Source of the DNA: Christensenella timonensis
GTDB lineage: Bacteria > Bacillota > Clostridia > Christensenellales > Christensenellaceae
Direction of reading: 5' to 3'
Assembly (NCBI RefSeq): GCF_900087015.1
Contig: NZ_FLKP01000002.1
Coordinates: forward strand, 1,488,001 to 1,552,000
Length of the DNA: 64,000 nt
The number at the start of each line of letters is the position of its first letter. Position 1 is the first letter of the stretch. The position numbers were made by a program, and so were the translations under genes. Under the pieces are notes generated by a model. That model worked only from the letters and a program-made list of their open reading frames with translations, searched no databases and had not been told where the DNA came from. Below are positions 28,920 to 39,044 of the stretch, piece by piece.

Positions 28920-29486
28920 TTGCAGTATGTGTTTGGTTATGCACCGATGAGGATAGATCAAATATGTAAAATCGCTAGAGGAAAGGTGATCTCAAAAAAG
29001 GATATAGAGGCACATCCTGGAAATTATCCAGTGTATTCTTCACAGACAGAGAACAATGGCGAATTAGGGAAGATTGATTCGTACATGTATGACGGAGAAT
29101 ATCTTACATGGACTACAGATGGGGCAAATGCTGGTACGGTATTTTTGAGAGATGGGAAATTTAACATCACGAACGTATGTGGCCTTTTACAACCAGATAC
29201 AACGAAGGTAGATATTCACTATTTGTTCCATGCATTGTCTGTTACAGCACGATCTTATGTGAGTGCGGGAATGGGAAACGCCAAGCTTATGAGTAATGTA
29301 ATGGGGAGTATTGTTATAGCGCTTCCGCCTATTCGAAAACAAAAGGAGATTTCGAAGAAACTGGATGATTTTGAAAGAATTTGCAACGATCTTTCTTCTG
29401 GCCTTCCTGCCGAGATAAGCGCTCGCCAGAAGCAATACGAATATTACAGGGATCAGCTGCTTACCTTTAGAGAAAAACAAGCGTAA
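28920..29486 (+). CDS. HsdS third target-recognition domain with conserved helix (half specificity subunit)
   Basis: A 188-residue half HsdS: one TRD (MRIDQICKIARGKVISKKDI onward, NGELGKIDSYMYDGEYLTWT) and one conserved helix (IRKQKEISKKLDDFERICND, then EISARQKQYEYYRDQLLTF). The first possible start is TTG at 28920 with no good ribosome binding site, but the frame is open back to 28842 through the ACAG repeat. It is therefore best seen as a 3-prime extension of hsdS reached by frame change. Its closing helix is nearly identical to that of the complete hsdS, so recombination between them is also possible. Confidence 0.82.
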   Translation: MQYVFGYAPMRIDQICKIARGKVISKKDIEAHPGNYPVYSSQTENNGELGKIDSYMYDGEYLTWTTDGANAGTVFLRDGKFNITNVCGLLQPDTTKVDIHYLFHALSVTARSYVSAGMGNAKLMSNVMGSIVIALPPIRKQKEISKKLDDFERICNDLSSGLPAEISARQKQYEYYRDQLLTFREKQA

Positions 29487-29504
29487 AGAAAAGGAGTGAT
29501 GATT

Positions 29505-32500
29505 ATGCCGTACTTTAATATAGTCGCCGAGACAAATGAAAACACGGTTGTAACAGAATATGAGCCAGTACGGCAGCGTTCCGATGCTTATCAGAGCGAG
29601 GCCGCTCTTGAGAAGGAGTTCATTCGAATTCTCTGTGAGGAAGGATATACATATCTTCCTATCCATACAGAGGAGGATCTGATCAGGAACGTCCGTAAGC
29701 AGCTGGAGGAACTGAATTCATATAAGTTCAGCGACAGCGAGTGGGATCGTTTCTTCAATGATGTCATTGCAAATAAGAACGAAGGAATCGTAGAGAAGAC
29801 TGCTAAGATACAGGAAGATAATATTCAGGTCCTAAAGCGCGATGATGGTATGTCAAAGAACATTACCCTCATCGATAAAAAGAACGTTCATAGCAATATC
29901 CTGCAGGTAATCAATCAATATGAGGTGAGCACAGAAGAGGGTGCAAGGCATGATAACCGTTATGATGTGACTGTTTTGGTGAATGGTCTGCCTTTGGTTC
30001 ATATTGAGCTAAAACGGCGTGGAGTTCCGATTCGGGAAGCGTTCAATCAGATAAACCGATATCAGAGAGATTCCTTCTGGGCAGGATGTGGATTATTTGA
30101 GTACGCTCAGATCTTTGTGATCTCAAATGGCACGAACACCAAGTACTATTCTAATAGCACCCGGTTCAATGCCATTAAGGATGCCAAGTCAGGAACTACG
30201 AAGAAGGAGAAAACCAGCAACAGCTTCGAGTTCACATCCTTCTGGGCTGATGCCAATAATAAGCCTATTACGGACCTGATTGATTTTGCTAAGACCTTCT
30301 TTGCTAAGCACACCATTCTGAACATCCTGACCAAGTACTGTATTTTCACATCAGAGAACATGCTGATGGTCATGAGGCCATATCAGATCACGGCTACCGA
30401 GCGTATCATCAACAGAATCGAGATTGCGCACAACTATAAGAAATATGGCGATATCGCTGCCGGAGGATACATCTGGCATACGACGGGGTCGGGTAAGACT
30501 CTTACTTCCTTTAAGACTGCCCGAATTGCGTCACAGCTTCCTTTTATAGATAAGGTGCTGTTTGTCGTTGATCGTAAGGATCTGGACTACCAGACCATGA
30601 AGGAATATGACCGTTTCGAGAAAGGAGCCGCTAACAGTAACACGTCCACCAAGGTTCTGGAACGGCAGCTCTCTGACAGGAAGTCGCATATTATCATTAC
30701 GACGATCCAGAAGCTCTCAACCTTCATTAAGCGAAATAAAGAGCACGACGTCTACAATAAGCAGATCGTCATCATCTTTGATGAGTGCCACCGCAGTCAG
30801 TTTGGCGATATGCATGCTGCCATAGTACGCTATTTCCAGAAGTATTATATGTTTGGATTTACCGGGACACCAATTTTTCCAGTGAATGCCGGAAACAGTG
30901 TAAAGAATGCCAAGTTCGCAACAACGGCACAGACCTTTGGCGATTGCCTGCACACCTATACGATTGTTGATGCCATCAATGACAGAAATGTCCTCCCCTT
31001 CCGAGTGGATTATATCAAGACGATGGATAAGGATGATGACATTGATGATGAAGAAGTCTGGGATATCGATAGACAGAAGGCATTTGAGGCCCCGGAGAGG
31101 ATTTCTCTTGTTGCGAATTATATTCTTGATCATTTTGACCAGAAGACATACAGAGGAAATAAAACCTACATCTATAACTCGCTAATGAATATTTCCGAAG
31201 TGGCATCTGCAGACAGAGGGAAGGTCGAGGAAATAAAACAGAAGCAGAGGCTCAGTGGATTTAACTCCATTTTTGCAGTTGCGTCTGTTCCGATGGCTAA
31301 AATGTATTATGAAGAATTTCGTAAGATCATGAAAAAGGATCCTACGAAGAATCTGAAGATTGCCGTTATCTATAGTTATGCAGCAAATGAAGAGGAAATC
31401 GATGGCCTGCTTGGAGAGGAGAATTCCGAGGATACATCCAATCTTGATAAGTCATCGCGGGACTTCTTGGAATCTGCTATCTCAGATTACAACAAGATGT
31501 TCCATACGAACTATGATACATCCAGCGATAAATTCCAGAACTACTACAAGGATGTATCCCTCCGGATGAAGAATAAAGAGCTTGACATGCTCATTGTAGT
31601 GAATATGTTCCTGACCGGATTCGATGCCACTACGCTTAATACTTTATGGGTGGATAAGAACCTGAAGATGCACGGCTTGATTCAGGCATTCAGCCGTACA
31701 AACAGAATTCTGAATAGCATTAAAACATTCGGAAATATTGTGTGTTTCCGGCCATTGCAGAAACGTGTTGACGCAGCTATTTCTCTTTTCGGAGATAAGA
31801 ATGCAGGTGGCATTGTACTGCTCCGCAGTTTTAAAGATTACTACTTCGGCTATGAATCCACAGATGGGAAGCAGATGCCGGGTTACAAGGACATGATTGA
31901 GGAGCTGACCAGCAAATTCCCAGTCGAAGAGCCAAGAATTGAAGGCGAACAAAACCAGAAGGATTTTATTAGTCTTTTTGGCGCAATCCTTCGTATGCGT
32001 AACCTACTTTCATCTTTTGATGACTTCGCTGGCAAGGAGATTATTTCCGAGCGAGACATGCAGGACTATCTGGGAAGGTATCAGGACCTGCATGATGAGT
32101 GGGAAAGACGTAGGAAAAATGAAAAGAGTACAGACATCACGGATGATATTGTCTTTGAAATTGAGCTGGTAAAGCAGATCGAAATCAATATCGATTACAT
32201 CCTGATGCTTGTCAAAAAGTATCACGATACACATTGTGAGGATAAAGAGATTCTGGTTTCCATCAATAAGGCGATTGATTCTAGCCCTGAACTCAGAAGT
32301 AAAAAGCAGCTGATTGATAACTTCATTGATGGCCTTAACGAAGTCGATGACGTGATGAATGAGTGGAATGAGTATGTTTCCAAACAGCGCGAGGAGGATC
32401 TAGCCCAAATCATTAAGGACGAGAGACTGAAGCCGCAGGAGACTAGGGACTTTATTGAGAACGCATTCCGTGACGGCGAGGTGAAGACGTCAGGAACAGA

Positions 32501-32645
32501 CATTGATAAATTGATGCCGCCTATCTCCAGATTTGGTAATTCAAATCGTGACGCGAAGAAGCAGACCATTATCGATAAGCTGAAGACCTTCTTTGAGAAG
32601 TATTTCGGTATTGGGACAATGTTTAAGAGCAAGCAGGACCAGTAG
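29505..32645 (+). CDS. hsdR: Type I restriction endonuclease subunit HsdR
   Basis: A 1046-residue motor and nuclease subunit. ATG 29505 is chosen because AAGGAG lies eight bases upstream; earlier GTG and ATG codons lie too close to it. Seen: the PD-(D/E)XK nuclease (DVTVLVNGLPLVHIELKRRG; Asp154, Glu168, Lys170), Walker A (YIWHTTGSGKTLTSFKTA, about 325), DEAH-type motif (IVIIFDECHRSQFGD) and FGFTGTPIFP. The C-terminal third holds the helicase motif VI region (HGLIQAFSRTNRILNSIKTF) and the HsdM-binding helices. The gene is intact and of normal length. Confidence 0.96.
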   Translation: MPYFNIVAETNENTVVTEYEPVRQRSDAYQSEAALEKEFIRILCEEGYTYLPIHTEEDLIRNVRKQLEELNSYKFSDSEWDRFFNDVIANKNEGIVEKTAKIQEDNIQVLKRDDGMSKNITLIDKKNVHSNILQVINQYEVSTEEGARHDNRYDVTVLVNGLPLVHIELKRRGVPIREAFNQINRYQRDSFWAGCGLFEYAQIFVISNGTNTKYYSNSTRFNAIKDAKSGTTKKEKTSNSFEFTSFWADANNKPITDLIDFAKTFFAKHTILNILTKYCIFTSENMLMVMRPYQITATERIINRIEIAHNYKKYGDIAAGGYIWHTTGSGKTLTSFKTARIASQLPFIDKVLFVVDRKDLDYQTMKEYDRFEKGAANSNTSTKVLERQLSDRKSHIIITTIQKLSTFIKRNKEHDVYNKQIVIIFDECHRSQFGDMHAAIVRYFQKYYMFGFTGTPIFPVNAGNSVKNAKFATTAQTFGDCLHTYTIVDAINDRNVLPFRVDYIKTMDKDDDIDDEEVWDIDRQKAFEAPERISLVANYILDHFDQKTYRGNKTYIYNSLMNISEVASADRGKVEEIKQKQRLSGFNSIFAVASVPMAKMYYEEFRKIMKKDPTKNLKIAVIYSYAANEEEIDGLLGEENSEDTSNLDKSSRDFLESAISDYNKMFHTNYDTSSDKFQNYYKDVSLRMKNKELDMLIVVNMFLTGFDATTLNTLWVDKNLKMHGLIQAFSRTNRILNSIKTFGNIVCFRPLQKRVDAAISLFGDKNAGGIVLLRSFKDYYFGYESTDGKQMPGYKDMIEELTSKFPVEEPRIEGEQNQKDFISLFGAILRMRNLLSSFDDFAGKEIISERDMQDYLGRYQDLHDEWERRRKNEKSTDITDDIVFEIELVKQIEINIDYILMLVKKYHDTHCEDKEILVSINKAIDSSPELRSKKQLIDNFIDGLNEVDDVMNEWNEYVSKQREEDLAQIIKDERLKPQETRDFIENAFRDGEVKTSGTDIDKLMPPISRFGNSNRDAKKQTIIDKLKTFFEKYFGIGTMFKSKQDQ

Positions 32646-32672
32646 AAAGAGCTGTGATAGAAAGGTATAGCA

Positions 32673-35024
32673 ATGCAGAAAATAGATAAAACAGATACGC
32701 TCAAGACGATTCTGAATGAGCGAAAATATACTGTTGACTATTTCCAGCGAGAGTACCGCTGGGGGCAGAAGCAGATCACTCAGATGCTTGACGATTTTCA
32801 GAGCACCTTTGAGGAGTTCTATAATCCGGATGACCATGATACACCAGAAGAGGTCATGCGGTATGGCTTCTATTACATGGGCTGCATCATTTGCACTGGT
32901 GGCTCTGTAAAGAAAATCATTGATGGCCAGCAGCGACTGACGTCATTGACGCTGCTCCTGATTTACTTGAATAATCTTCAGAAAAAGACGGCAGCGGACC
33001 CCGACAGAATTGTGAAGTTGGATACCCTGATCTATTCGGACCACTTCGGGAAGAAGAGCTTCAATGTTGATGTGAAGGAACGTGAGGCCTGTATGCAGGC
33101 GCTTCTTCAGGAGGATTCGACATATACTCCTGTAAATGAGAGTACCAAGACCATGGTCGACCGTTATCAGGACATTGTGGATTACTTCCCGGATGACCTG
33201 AAAGGAGAGGCTCTACCATATTTTATCTACTGGCTGATCGAGAAAGTGCTGCTTCTTGAGATCGATACACCCTCTGAGGATGAAGCACACACGATCTTTT
33301 TGACAATGAATGATCGCGGCCTTAGTCTGAACAGCGCTGAGATGCTGAAGGCTTATATCATTCAGCAGGTGGCAGAGGAAGACAGAATTTCTGTTAATCA
33401 TGTATGGCAGGATAACATCAACAGGATCAAGGATGCCTCGTCCTATGACACCAGCGGAGTAGTGAATACCGAGGACGTGGACTTTATCTCAGTCTGGCTT
33501 AGGGCCAAGTATGCAAACTCCCTCCGCGAGACAAAGAAAGGCGCTAAAGACGAGGACTATGAGCTGCTAGGTGAGAAGTTTCACACCTGGGTGAGAAACA
33601 ATGCCAAGCAGAAGATGGGGCTTGAGAAGCCGAAAGATTTCAAAGAGTTTGTGCTCACGGAGATGACGCGGGTTACAAATCTCTACCTTCGGATGAAGCA
33701 GTATGGAGAGAAGCTCACTGCCGGATATGAAGAGGCTTTTTATAACACGAACCGTGATCTCTCGTGGCAGACGATGCTGGTTATTGCGGCTGTGAAGAAT
33801 GACGATACCGACGATCTCGTGAAAACAAAGATCCAGATGGTCACAAAATTCGTGGATGACTTTGCTACGATCCGTATTCTGAATTTCCGCAAGGTCAATT
33901 GGAATACCAATAAATACCTGCTCTTCCATGTGATGCAGGCTATCCGTAACGAGGATATCAAGACGATTGGCATGTTTTTTGTGCGGACACTTCGTCAGAT
34001 GGATATCGGTGTGGAGGGTATTACAAAGTTCAGTCTGAACCAGTTCTCCGGACGGTATATGCTCCATATCCTTGCCCGCTTCACCTCTTACGTCAACGTG
34101 AGGATGGGCAATCCGTCACATTTTGAGGAGTATGTAGATCGGAAGCGGCAGGGTAATACATACGATATTGAGCACATCCTTCCGGACAAGTATGAGGACT
34201 ACAAGGATTCTTTTATCGATTATGAGGATTTTGAGGAGACGAGGAATCAGATCGGTAACCTGATCCTCCTTACCAGAGATAAGAACCGCAGCTATCAAGC
34301 AATGAATTATTCTGACAAAGTGCAGAAGTATGCCGGGGACAATGTGCTAGCACAGGCCTTGAACGACAATGCCTACCACAATAATCCGAAGTTCCTTGAG
34401 GTTGCGAACGAGTATGGCATGCATTCAATTCCTGTATTTAGCAAGACAAGTATCTCGGACCGTGCGGAAATCTATATGAAGATGGCCAGCGACATCTGGA
34501 ACGCAGATGATATCAAAAAGCTGGCTGGAGGATGGTCCGACGAAGAAGAGAAGCAGCTCTTCAAAAATGTCAAAGGCCGTGAGTTTACTGTAGGCTATGC
34601 GAACCGGAGCTGGGCAGATGCTCTGAAGTACGGGTTCCTCTCCGCTAACCTTGGTGGAAGTGGAAAGTCAATCTATAACGTACAGGTCGGTGATACGGTT
34701 TTCTGCCATATTGCTGGATCTGGCTTTGTCGGTATCGGTGAGTGCACTTCGACAGCTGTGCCTATGAAGAACTTTACGGTTCAGGTCGACGGCGTATCTA
34801 CACCAATAAGCGATACACCGTGGATTTCAGAAGAAGCCAAGAAACAGCTGGATCCCAATAAAGAGGTCTTTATAGGAATTGCTTGGAAGAAGTATGTCAC
34901 TGACCCTGCAGACGGCTACTGGGAGAAGGGAATGACCAGTGTTCCATTGGTCGCCTATATGCTCAGCGATAAAACCACACACGATAGGGTAAGAGAACAT
35001 TTTGGCTACGAGGAGGAGAATTGA
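32673..35024 (+). CDS. DUF262/DUF1524 protein, GmrSD-like modification-dependent restriction factor
   Basis: A 783-residue single-chain protein. The N-terminus is DUF262 (VDYFQREYRWGQKQITQMLD, then KIIDGQQRLTSLTLLLIYL with the DGQQR motif). Residues about 490-580 are DUF1524, an HNH-like nuclease (YDIEHILPDKYEDY, RNQIGNLILLTRDKN). The C-terminal 170 residues (YNVQVGDTVFCHIAGSGFVG) look like an EVE/PUA-type module, a fold that can read modified bases. GmrSD-like proteins cut phage DNA with modified cytosines. The gene follows hsdR by 27 bases and probably shares its transcript. The EVE-like reading is my inference. Confidence 0.8.
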   Translation: MQKIDKTDTLKTILNERKYTVDYFQREYRWGQKQITQMLDDFQSTFEEFYNPDDHDTPEEVMRYGFYYMGCIICTGGSVKKIIDGQQRLTSLTLLLIYLNNLQKKTAADPDRIVKLDTLIYSDHFGKKSFNVDVKEREACMQALLQEDSTYTPVNESTKTMVDRYQDIVDYFPDDLKGEALPYFIYWLIEKVLLLEIDTPSEDEAHTIFLTMNDRGLSLNSAEMLKAYIIQQVAEEDRISVNHVWQDNINRIKDASSYDTSGVVNTEDVDFISVWLRAKYANSLRETKKGAKDEDYELLGEKFHTWVRNNAKQKMGLEKPKDFKEFVLTEMTRVTNLYLRMKQYGEKLTAGYEEAFYNTNRDLSWQTMLVIAAVKNDDTDDLVKTKIQMVTKFVDDFATIRILNFRKVNWNTNKYLLFHVMQAIRNEDIKTIGMFFVRTLRQMDIGVEGITKFSLNQFSGRYMLHILARFTSYVNVRMGNPSHFEEYVDRKRQGNTYDIEHILPDKYEDYKDSFIDYEDFEETRNQIGNLILLTRDKNRSYQAMNYSDKVQKYAGDNVLAQALNDNAYHNNPKFLEVANEYGMHSIPVFSKTSISDRAEIYMKMASDIWNADDIKKLAGGWSDEEEKQLFKNVKGREFTVGYANRSWADALKYGFLSANLGGSGKSIYNVQVGDTVFCHIAGSGFVGIGECTSTAVPMKNFTVQVDGVSTPISDTPWISEEAKKQLDPNKEVFIGIAWKKYVTDPADGYWEKGMTSVPLVAYMLSDKTTHDRVREHFGYEEEN

Positions 35025-35028
35025 ACCA

Positions 35029-35074
35029 TTTAACGACTATCAAACCTTTTAACGATATATACACTTTTTAACGA
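35029..35074 (+). repeat. Three TTTAACGA repeats at a 19-bp period
   Basis: TTTAACGA begins at 35029, 35048 and 35067, exactly 19 bases apart, in the gap between the GmrSD-like gene and the truncated hsdM. This marks the seam between the intact and decayed restriction modules and may be an old recombination site or a binding array. Confidence 0.6.
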
Positions 35075-35107
35075 TTACAGGATTTCACAGAAAGGAGGGG
35101 GTGCACT

Positions 35108-36157
35108 TTGGGAACAGCAGCAACATTACAGAGAGGAGCATTTCCTCTTTTTGTGTATCTGAATGTCGCAAGCCGGGCTTCCGGAACCGAAGAAAAGCCT
35201 TTATTTCAGGCTTTCCCGGCTACTTTTGACCGCACTGTCACAGATAGGCATTGTATCAAAGACGGTATGAAGATAGACCCGGCCTGTGGAACAGGCGGAT
35301 TTTTGACCAGCGTAATTGATCGTTTTACTGTCAACACAACCGAGGAATATAAAACCTTGCAACGCACGATTAAGGGCATTGAGAAAAAGCCTTTTCCGTA
35401 TCTGCTTTGCGTCACCAACCTGATTGCACACGGCATTGATGTGCCCGATATTCGCCACGATAATACCCTGCGCACCCCTACGACAGATTATACAGCGAAG
35501 GACAAGGTGGATGTTATTGTCACCAATCCGCCGTTTGGCGGCGCAGAGGAAAAAGCGATTTCGCAGTCTGTTCCCGCAGAGCTGCGCAACTCTGAAACTG
35601 CCGATTTGTTTTTGGTGCACATGATGGCACTCCTAAAAGACGGTGGACGCTGTGGCCTCGTTTTGCCAGATGGCTTTCTGTTTGGGACTGGTGTTAAAGC
35701 TGCCATCAAGAAGAAGTTGCTGGAAGAATGCAATCTACACACCATTGTTCGCTTGCCCAAGGACGTATTTGCTCCCTATACAAACATCAACACTAACTTG
35801 CTGTTTTTCACAAAGGGAACTCCTACAAAGGGCATCTGGTACTACCGACTGGAAACGCCAAAGGGGTATAAACATTTTTCCAAAACCCGCCCCATGTTGG
35901 ATGAGCACTTCCAGCCGGTACGTGATTGGTGGAAAAACAAAGTGGAAAGCGATGTGTCGCAGTTTGTGCCAGCGGAAGATATCGCCGCCGCTGACTATAA
36001 TCTGGATTTCTGCGGTTTCCCGCATGATACAGAAGAAATCTTGCCGCCGGAGCAGTTTATTCCGCAGTATCTAAATGAAAAGGCCGTTCTTTCCGCCCGC
36101 ATTGAGGAAATCTTAGGGCGCATTTCTGCTGCCATGACGCAGGAGGACATGCTATGA
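35108..36157 (+). pseudogene. Type I methyltransferase HsdM, N-terminally truncated
   Basis: From about 35267 the frame encodes the core of an HsdM of a different family from the first: MKIDPACGTGGFLTSVI (SAM motif), VDVIVTNPPFGGAEEKAISQ (catalytic NPPF) and GGRCGLVLPDGFLFGTG. The whole N-terminal helical domain (about 150 residues) is missing. The preceding 53 codons, from a TTG behind AAAGGAGGGGG, show no HsdM similarity. Full-length relatives have about 490-520 residues; this has 349 at most. It overlaps hsdS by four bases, so the operon was once intact. Probably inactive. Confidence 0.82.
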
Positions 36158-37794
36158 AAGCCGCAGATTTGAGAAAGGCAATTTTACAGGCGGCAGTTCA
36201 GGGCAGGCTGGTGCCACAGGATAAAAACGATGAGCCTGCATCCGAATTGCTCAAACGGATACAGGTTGAAAAAGCTGCACTTGTTAAAAATGGTAAGCTA
36301 AAAAAAGAAAAGCCTTTGCCGCCAATTACAGAGGATGAAGTTCCATATGACTTGCCAAATGGCTGGACATGGTGTCATGTCGGTGATATAACGGTAATTA
36401 ATCCAAGAAATTCTTTAAGCGATGAGATAAAAGTTTCCTTTCTCCCCATGTCATTGATTTCTCAGGAATACTTCGGTGGGCATCAGCAGGAAATTAGATT
36501 TTGGGAAGAAGTAAAAAGTAATTTTTCTCATTTTGCGGAAGGCGATGTTTTGCTTGCTAAGATTACGCCATGTTTTCAAAACGGGAAATCTTGCATTGCA
36601 CATAATCTCTTATCTGGATACGGAGCAGGCACAACAGAGCTTCATGTTTTGAGAAGTATCTTGGTAGATTCTCAGTATCTGCTTTTATTTTTGAAAAGTC
36701 CAGTTTTTATCACGGTCGCTGCCAAGAACATGACTGGCACAGCTGGACAGCAGCGTGTGCCTACCAGCTATCTTAAAATGTTTCCATTTTCCGTTCCACC
36801 TCTTGCCGAACAGCAGCGCATTGTCGCTAAAGTTGACGAGTTAATGGCCATGTGTGACGAGTTAGAGGCCGCTGAAAAAGAATTGGATGCTCTGGAAGAA
36901 CACTTTTTTGACTATCTGCCAAAGTCCATTTTGCAGGCGGCAGTACAAGGCAAGCTGGTGCCGCAGGATAAAAACGATGAGCCTGCATCCGAATTGCTCA
37001 ACCGGATACAGGCTGAAAAGGCTATACTTATCAAAGAGGGCAAACTCAAAAAAGAAAAGCCCCTGCCACCGATTTCGGAAGATGAAATACCGTATGACCT
37101 GCCAGATGGATGGGTGTGGTGTCATATTGGTGACATTCATCAAATTATTCGAGGTATAACTTTTCCGTCTGCTGCTAAACATAACCAAATCGGTGCTGGA
37201 TTGGCGCGTTGTGCAACGACGGGATCGGTTCAAAAGGAATACAATGAAGCCGCAGATGTATTCATTCCAATCGAATACGTTAAGCGTGAAGACCAGTGGC
37301 TAAAGGAAAACGACATTATTATGTCGACTGCAAATTCGAGAGAACTTGTCGGAAAAACATGTATTTGGCGTGAAAACAAGAAAAGAACTTTTGGAGGATT
37401 TCTTACCACACTCCGTCCATTGGGCGAAATAATAGCTGCCTATTCTTATTATGCTTTTAAGTATATGCAAGCTACTGGAGCCTTCAATATTTCGTCCACT
37501 CAGACAACCAACATTGCGAACATCAATAATGAAATATTGAAAAATACATTATATCCACTTCCTCCGATTGCAGAACAGCAACGCATAGTTGCCAAAGTAA
37601 ATGAGCTGATGGCTATGTGCGACGAATTAAAGCATGTTGCCGAACCGCCGATCTGCCATGATAATGTGATACCGTTTCCAGAGGTACCAAAAGAAAAAGA
37701 TGAACCGATTGCGATGGCCGCTCGCGGGGAAGTGGAGGGTATGTCCGACCAGGCAAAGCAAGCGATTGAAGATTTGTTTGGAGAGGATGGATGA
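36154..37794 (+). CDS. Type I specificity subunit HsdS of the second (decayed) system
   Basis: A 546-residue specificity subunit with two TRDs in a clear internal duplication: each half begins with ILQAAVQGKLVPQDKNDEPA-type sequence, then KKEKPLPPI and PYDLPDGWVWCHIGDI, and ends with PPLAEQQRIVAKVDELMAMC. It belongs to the EcoKI-like branch and differs from the first hsdS. It overlaps the truncated hsdM and the ImmA/IrrE gene by four bases each. No hsdR partner is present, so restriction is unlikely. It could still act if it pairs with another HsdM, but the families differ. Confidence 0.92.
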   Translation: MKAADLRKAILQAAVQGRLVPQDKNDEPASELLKRIQVEKAALVKNGKLKKEKPLPPITEDEVPYDLPNGWTWCHVGDITVINPRNSLSDEIKVSFLPMSLISQEYFGGHQQEIRFWEEVKSNFSHFAEGDVLLAKITPCFQNGKSCIAHNLLSGYGAGTTELHVLRSILVDSQYLLLFLKSPVFITVAAKNMTGTAGQQRVPTSYLKMFPFSVPPLAEQQRIVAKVDELMAMCDELEAAEKELDALEEHFFDYLPKSILQAAVQGKLVPQDKNDEPASELLNRIQAEKAILIKEGKLKKEKPLPPISEDEIPYDLPDGWVWCHIGDIHQIIRGITFPSAAKHNQIGAGLARCATTGSVQKEYNEAADVFIPIEYVKREDQWLKENDIIMSTANSRELVGKTCIWRENKKRTFGGFLTTLRPLGEIIAAYSYYAFKYMQATGAFNISSTQTTNIANINNEILKNTLYPLPPIAEQQRIVAKVNELMAMCDELKHVAEPPICHDNVIPFPEVPKEKDEPIAMAARGEVEGMSDQAKQAIEDLFGEDG

Positions 37795-38573
37795 TGAACG
37801 TTGTCCCAACTCCTGCGGCAAAAGTAGAACAGGTTTTGGCAAGTATGGGAATCACCGATCCACCCGCCCTCCATTTAGATGAGATAGCAAAATCACAAAA
37901 CATTCGTGTGGGCAAAAAAGAACTTCCCGATGATCCGAATCTCAGCGGTCTACTGTTGTTTCGCGGCGAGAAGCGCGCCATACTCATCAATACATTTATC
38001 CATAACACAGGACGCATCAATTTTACTTTTGCCCATGAGTTAGGGCACCATTTTTTGCAGCATTCCCCAACTTATTTCTCTGATGGGCAGCAAGGTTTTC
38101 GCTGTTCGCCGGAGGATATGCAAACCGGCATTCATTCCAAAGAAACAGAAGCCAATCGTTTTGCATCGGCTTTACTGATGCCGGAAGAACAGTTTTACCT
38201 TAGCATGGCGGGCGCGGTTTTAGACTATACCCTCATCAACAACCTTGCCCGACAGTTCTATGTTTCAAAGCACGCCTGCTGTAATCGTCTGCTTGAATTC
38301 ACAAAAGAGCCTTGTATTGTGATTCGCAGTCAAGGCTATCTGATTACAGAAATAAGAGCTTCCGCAGCGGCCCGCCGCAAATTGCCAGCACTGAAACAGG
38401 TTCCGCCGGGTACTGTGTCCTACGAGGCAATCACAGCAAAGCGAAATCAAAATGCTTTTGAAGTAAGTGATTCTACAAAATGGTTCTTGAGGCCCAACTC
38501 ATCTATTCAACTTTATGAGTGGACAAGGGGCGATTGGGAACACGGCGTGGCGATGACAATTTTGAGATGGTAA
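37791..38573 (+). CDS. ImmA/IrrE-family metallopeptidase
   Basis: A 260-residue protein with the zinc motif FTFAHELGHHFLQHSP (HELGH at 82-86) and the conserved KETEANRFASALLMPEEQFY that carries the third ligand Glu. The last 100 residues are an uncharacterised C-terminal part. ImmA proteins cut XRE-type repressors to induce mobile elements, and an XRE repressor gene lies 470 bases downstream. However, it overlaps the HsdS gene and may have been acquired with that restriction module. GGAGAGGATGG lies before the start. Confidence 0.9.
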   Translation: MMNVVPTPAAKVEQVLASMGITDPPALHLDEIAKSQNIRVGKKELPDDPNLSGLLLFRGEKRAILINTFIHNTGRINFTFAHELGHHFLQHSPTYFSDGQQGFRCSPEDMQTGIHSKETEANRFASALLMPEEQFYLSMAGAVLDYTLINNLARQFYVSKHACCNRLLEFTKEPCIVIRSQGYLITEIRASAAARRKLPALKQVPPGTVSYEAITAKRNQNAFEVSDSTKWFLRPNSSIQLYEWTRGDWEHGVAMTILRW

Positions 38574-38854
38574 GCGGCTCACAAGCAAGTATACCTGCCG
38601 CCGCTCTCTGAAACCGAACAGGATTTTTGTTCACTTCCGTTCACAAAAACCTGTCCGCTTTCCTGCCGGTGAAAACGGGCGTGTCCATACACGACACCCC
38701 CGTTTCCCTCGTCAGCCGCGCCAGCAGGTATAACACACTACACTTTGCTTTGCAAAGTCGTGTGCCAAAGGGTACCCCTTTGGAAACCCCGGTTTTGTCG
38801 GCGTGTGGCCACAGATCGCATCTCTGCGCCTGTGTCCCCACCCCTCCAAAACCC

Positions 38855-38907
38855 AAAGAAACGGCGCACATCAGCCCACCCCACGGGCCGATGTGCGCCG
38901 CTTCTTT
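38855..38907. terminator. Strong bidirectional hairpin
   Basis: AAAGAA-AC-GGCGCACATC and GATGTGCGCC-GC-TTCTTT form a 10-bp perfect core stem extended by six further pairs after a small internal mismatch. On the minus strand it runs into TTTCTTTGGGTTTT. It probably ends transcripts from the cargo block before the repressor promoter. Confidence 0.6.
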
Positions 38908-38988
38908 GTTCGGCCTGCGGGCCGGGACGAGGGATTGCGGTTGCACTTTGAGACGCAAAAAATGCGTTTTGTTTATGCGATTTTGATG

Positions 38989-39017
38989 TTGGAATATATG
39001 TCGTATTGTGGTATAAT
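38989..39017 (+). promoter_or_regulatory. Sigma-A promoter for the repressor-integrase operon
   Basis: TTGGAA and TATAAT separated by 17 bases, ending 27 bases before the TTG start of the XRE gene. Confidence 0.75.
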
Positions 39018-39044
39018 TATAGTATCAGATAGGGGGCGATTTGC

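Larger units (their letters stand above)
38574..39044. other. Non-coding region before the repressor gene
   Basis: No convincing gene is seen in 471 bases. It contains several strong palindromes: one around 38770 (CCAAAGGGTACCCCTTTGG), a hairpin over CACTTTGCTTTGCAAAGT, the long hairpin at 38855-38907 and the repressor promoter at 38989-39017. The base composition is richer in G and C than the flanking cargo genes. Confidence 0.6.

Noticed and set aside
38627-38986. 119-codon frames on both strands in the gap before the repressor
   Set aside because: They are built from palindromic GC-rich sequence, mirror each other on the two strands and lack ribosome binding sites.
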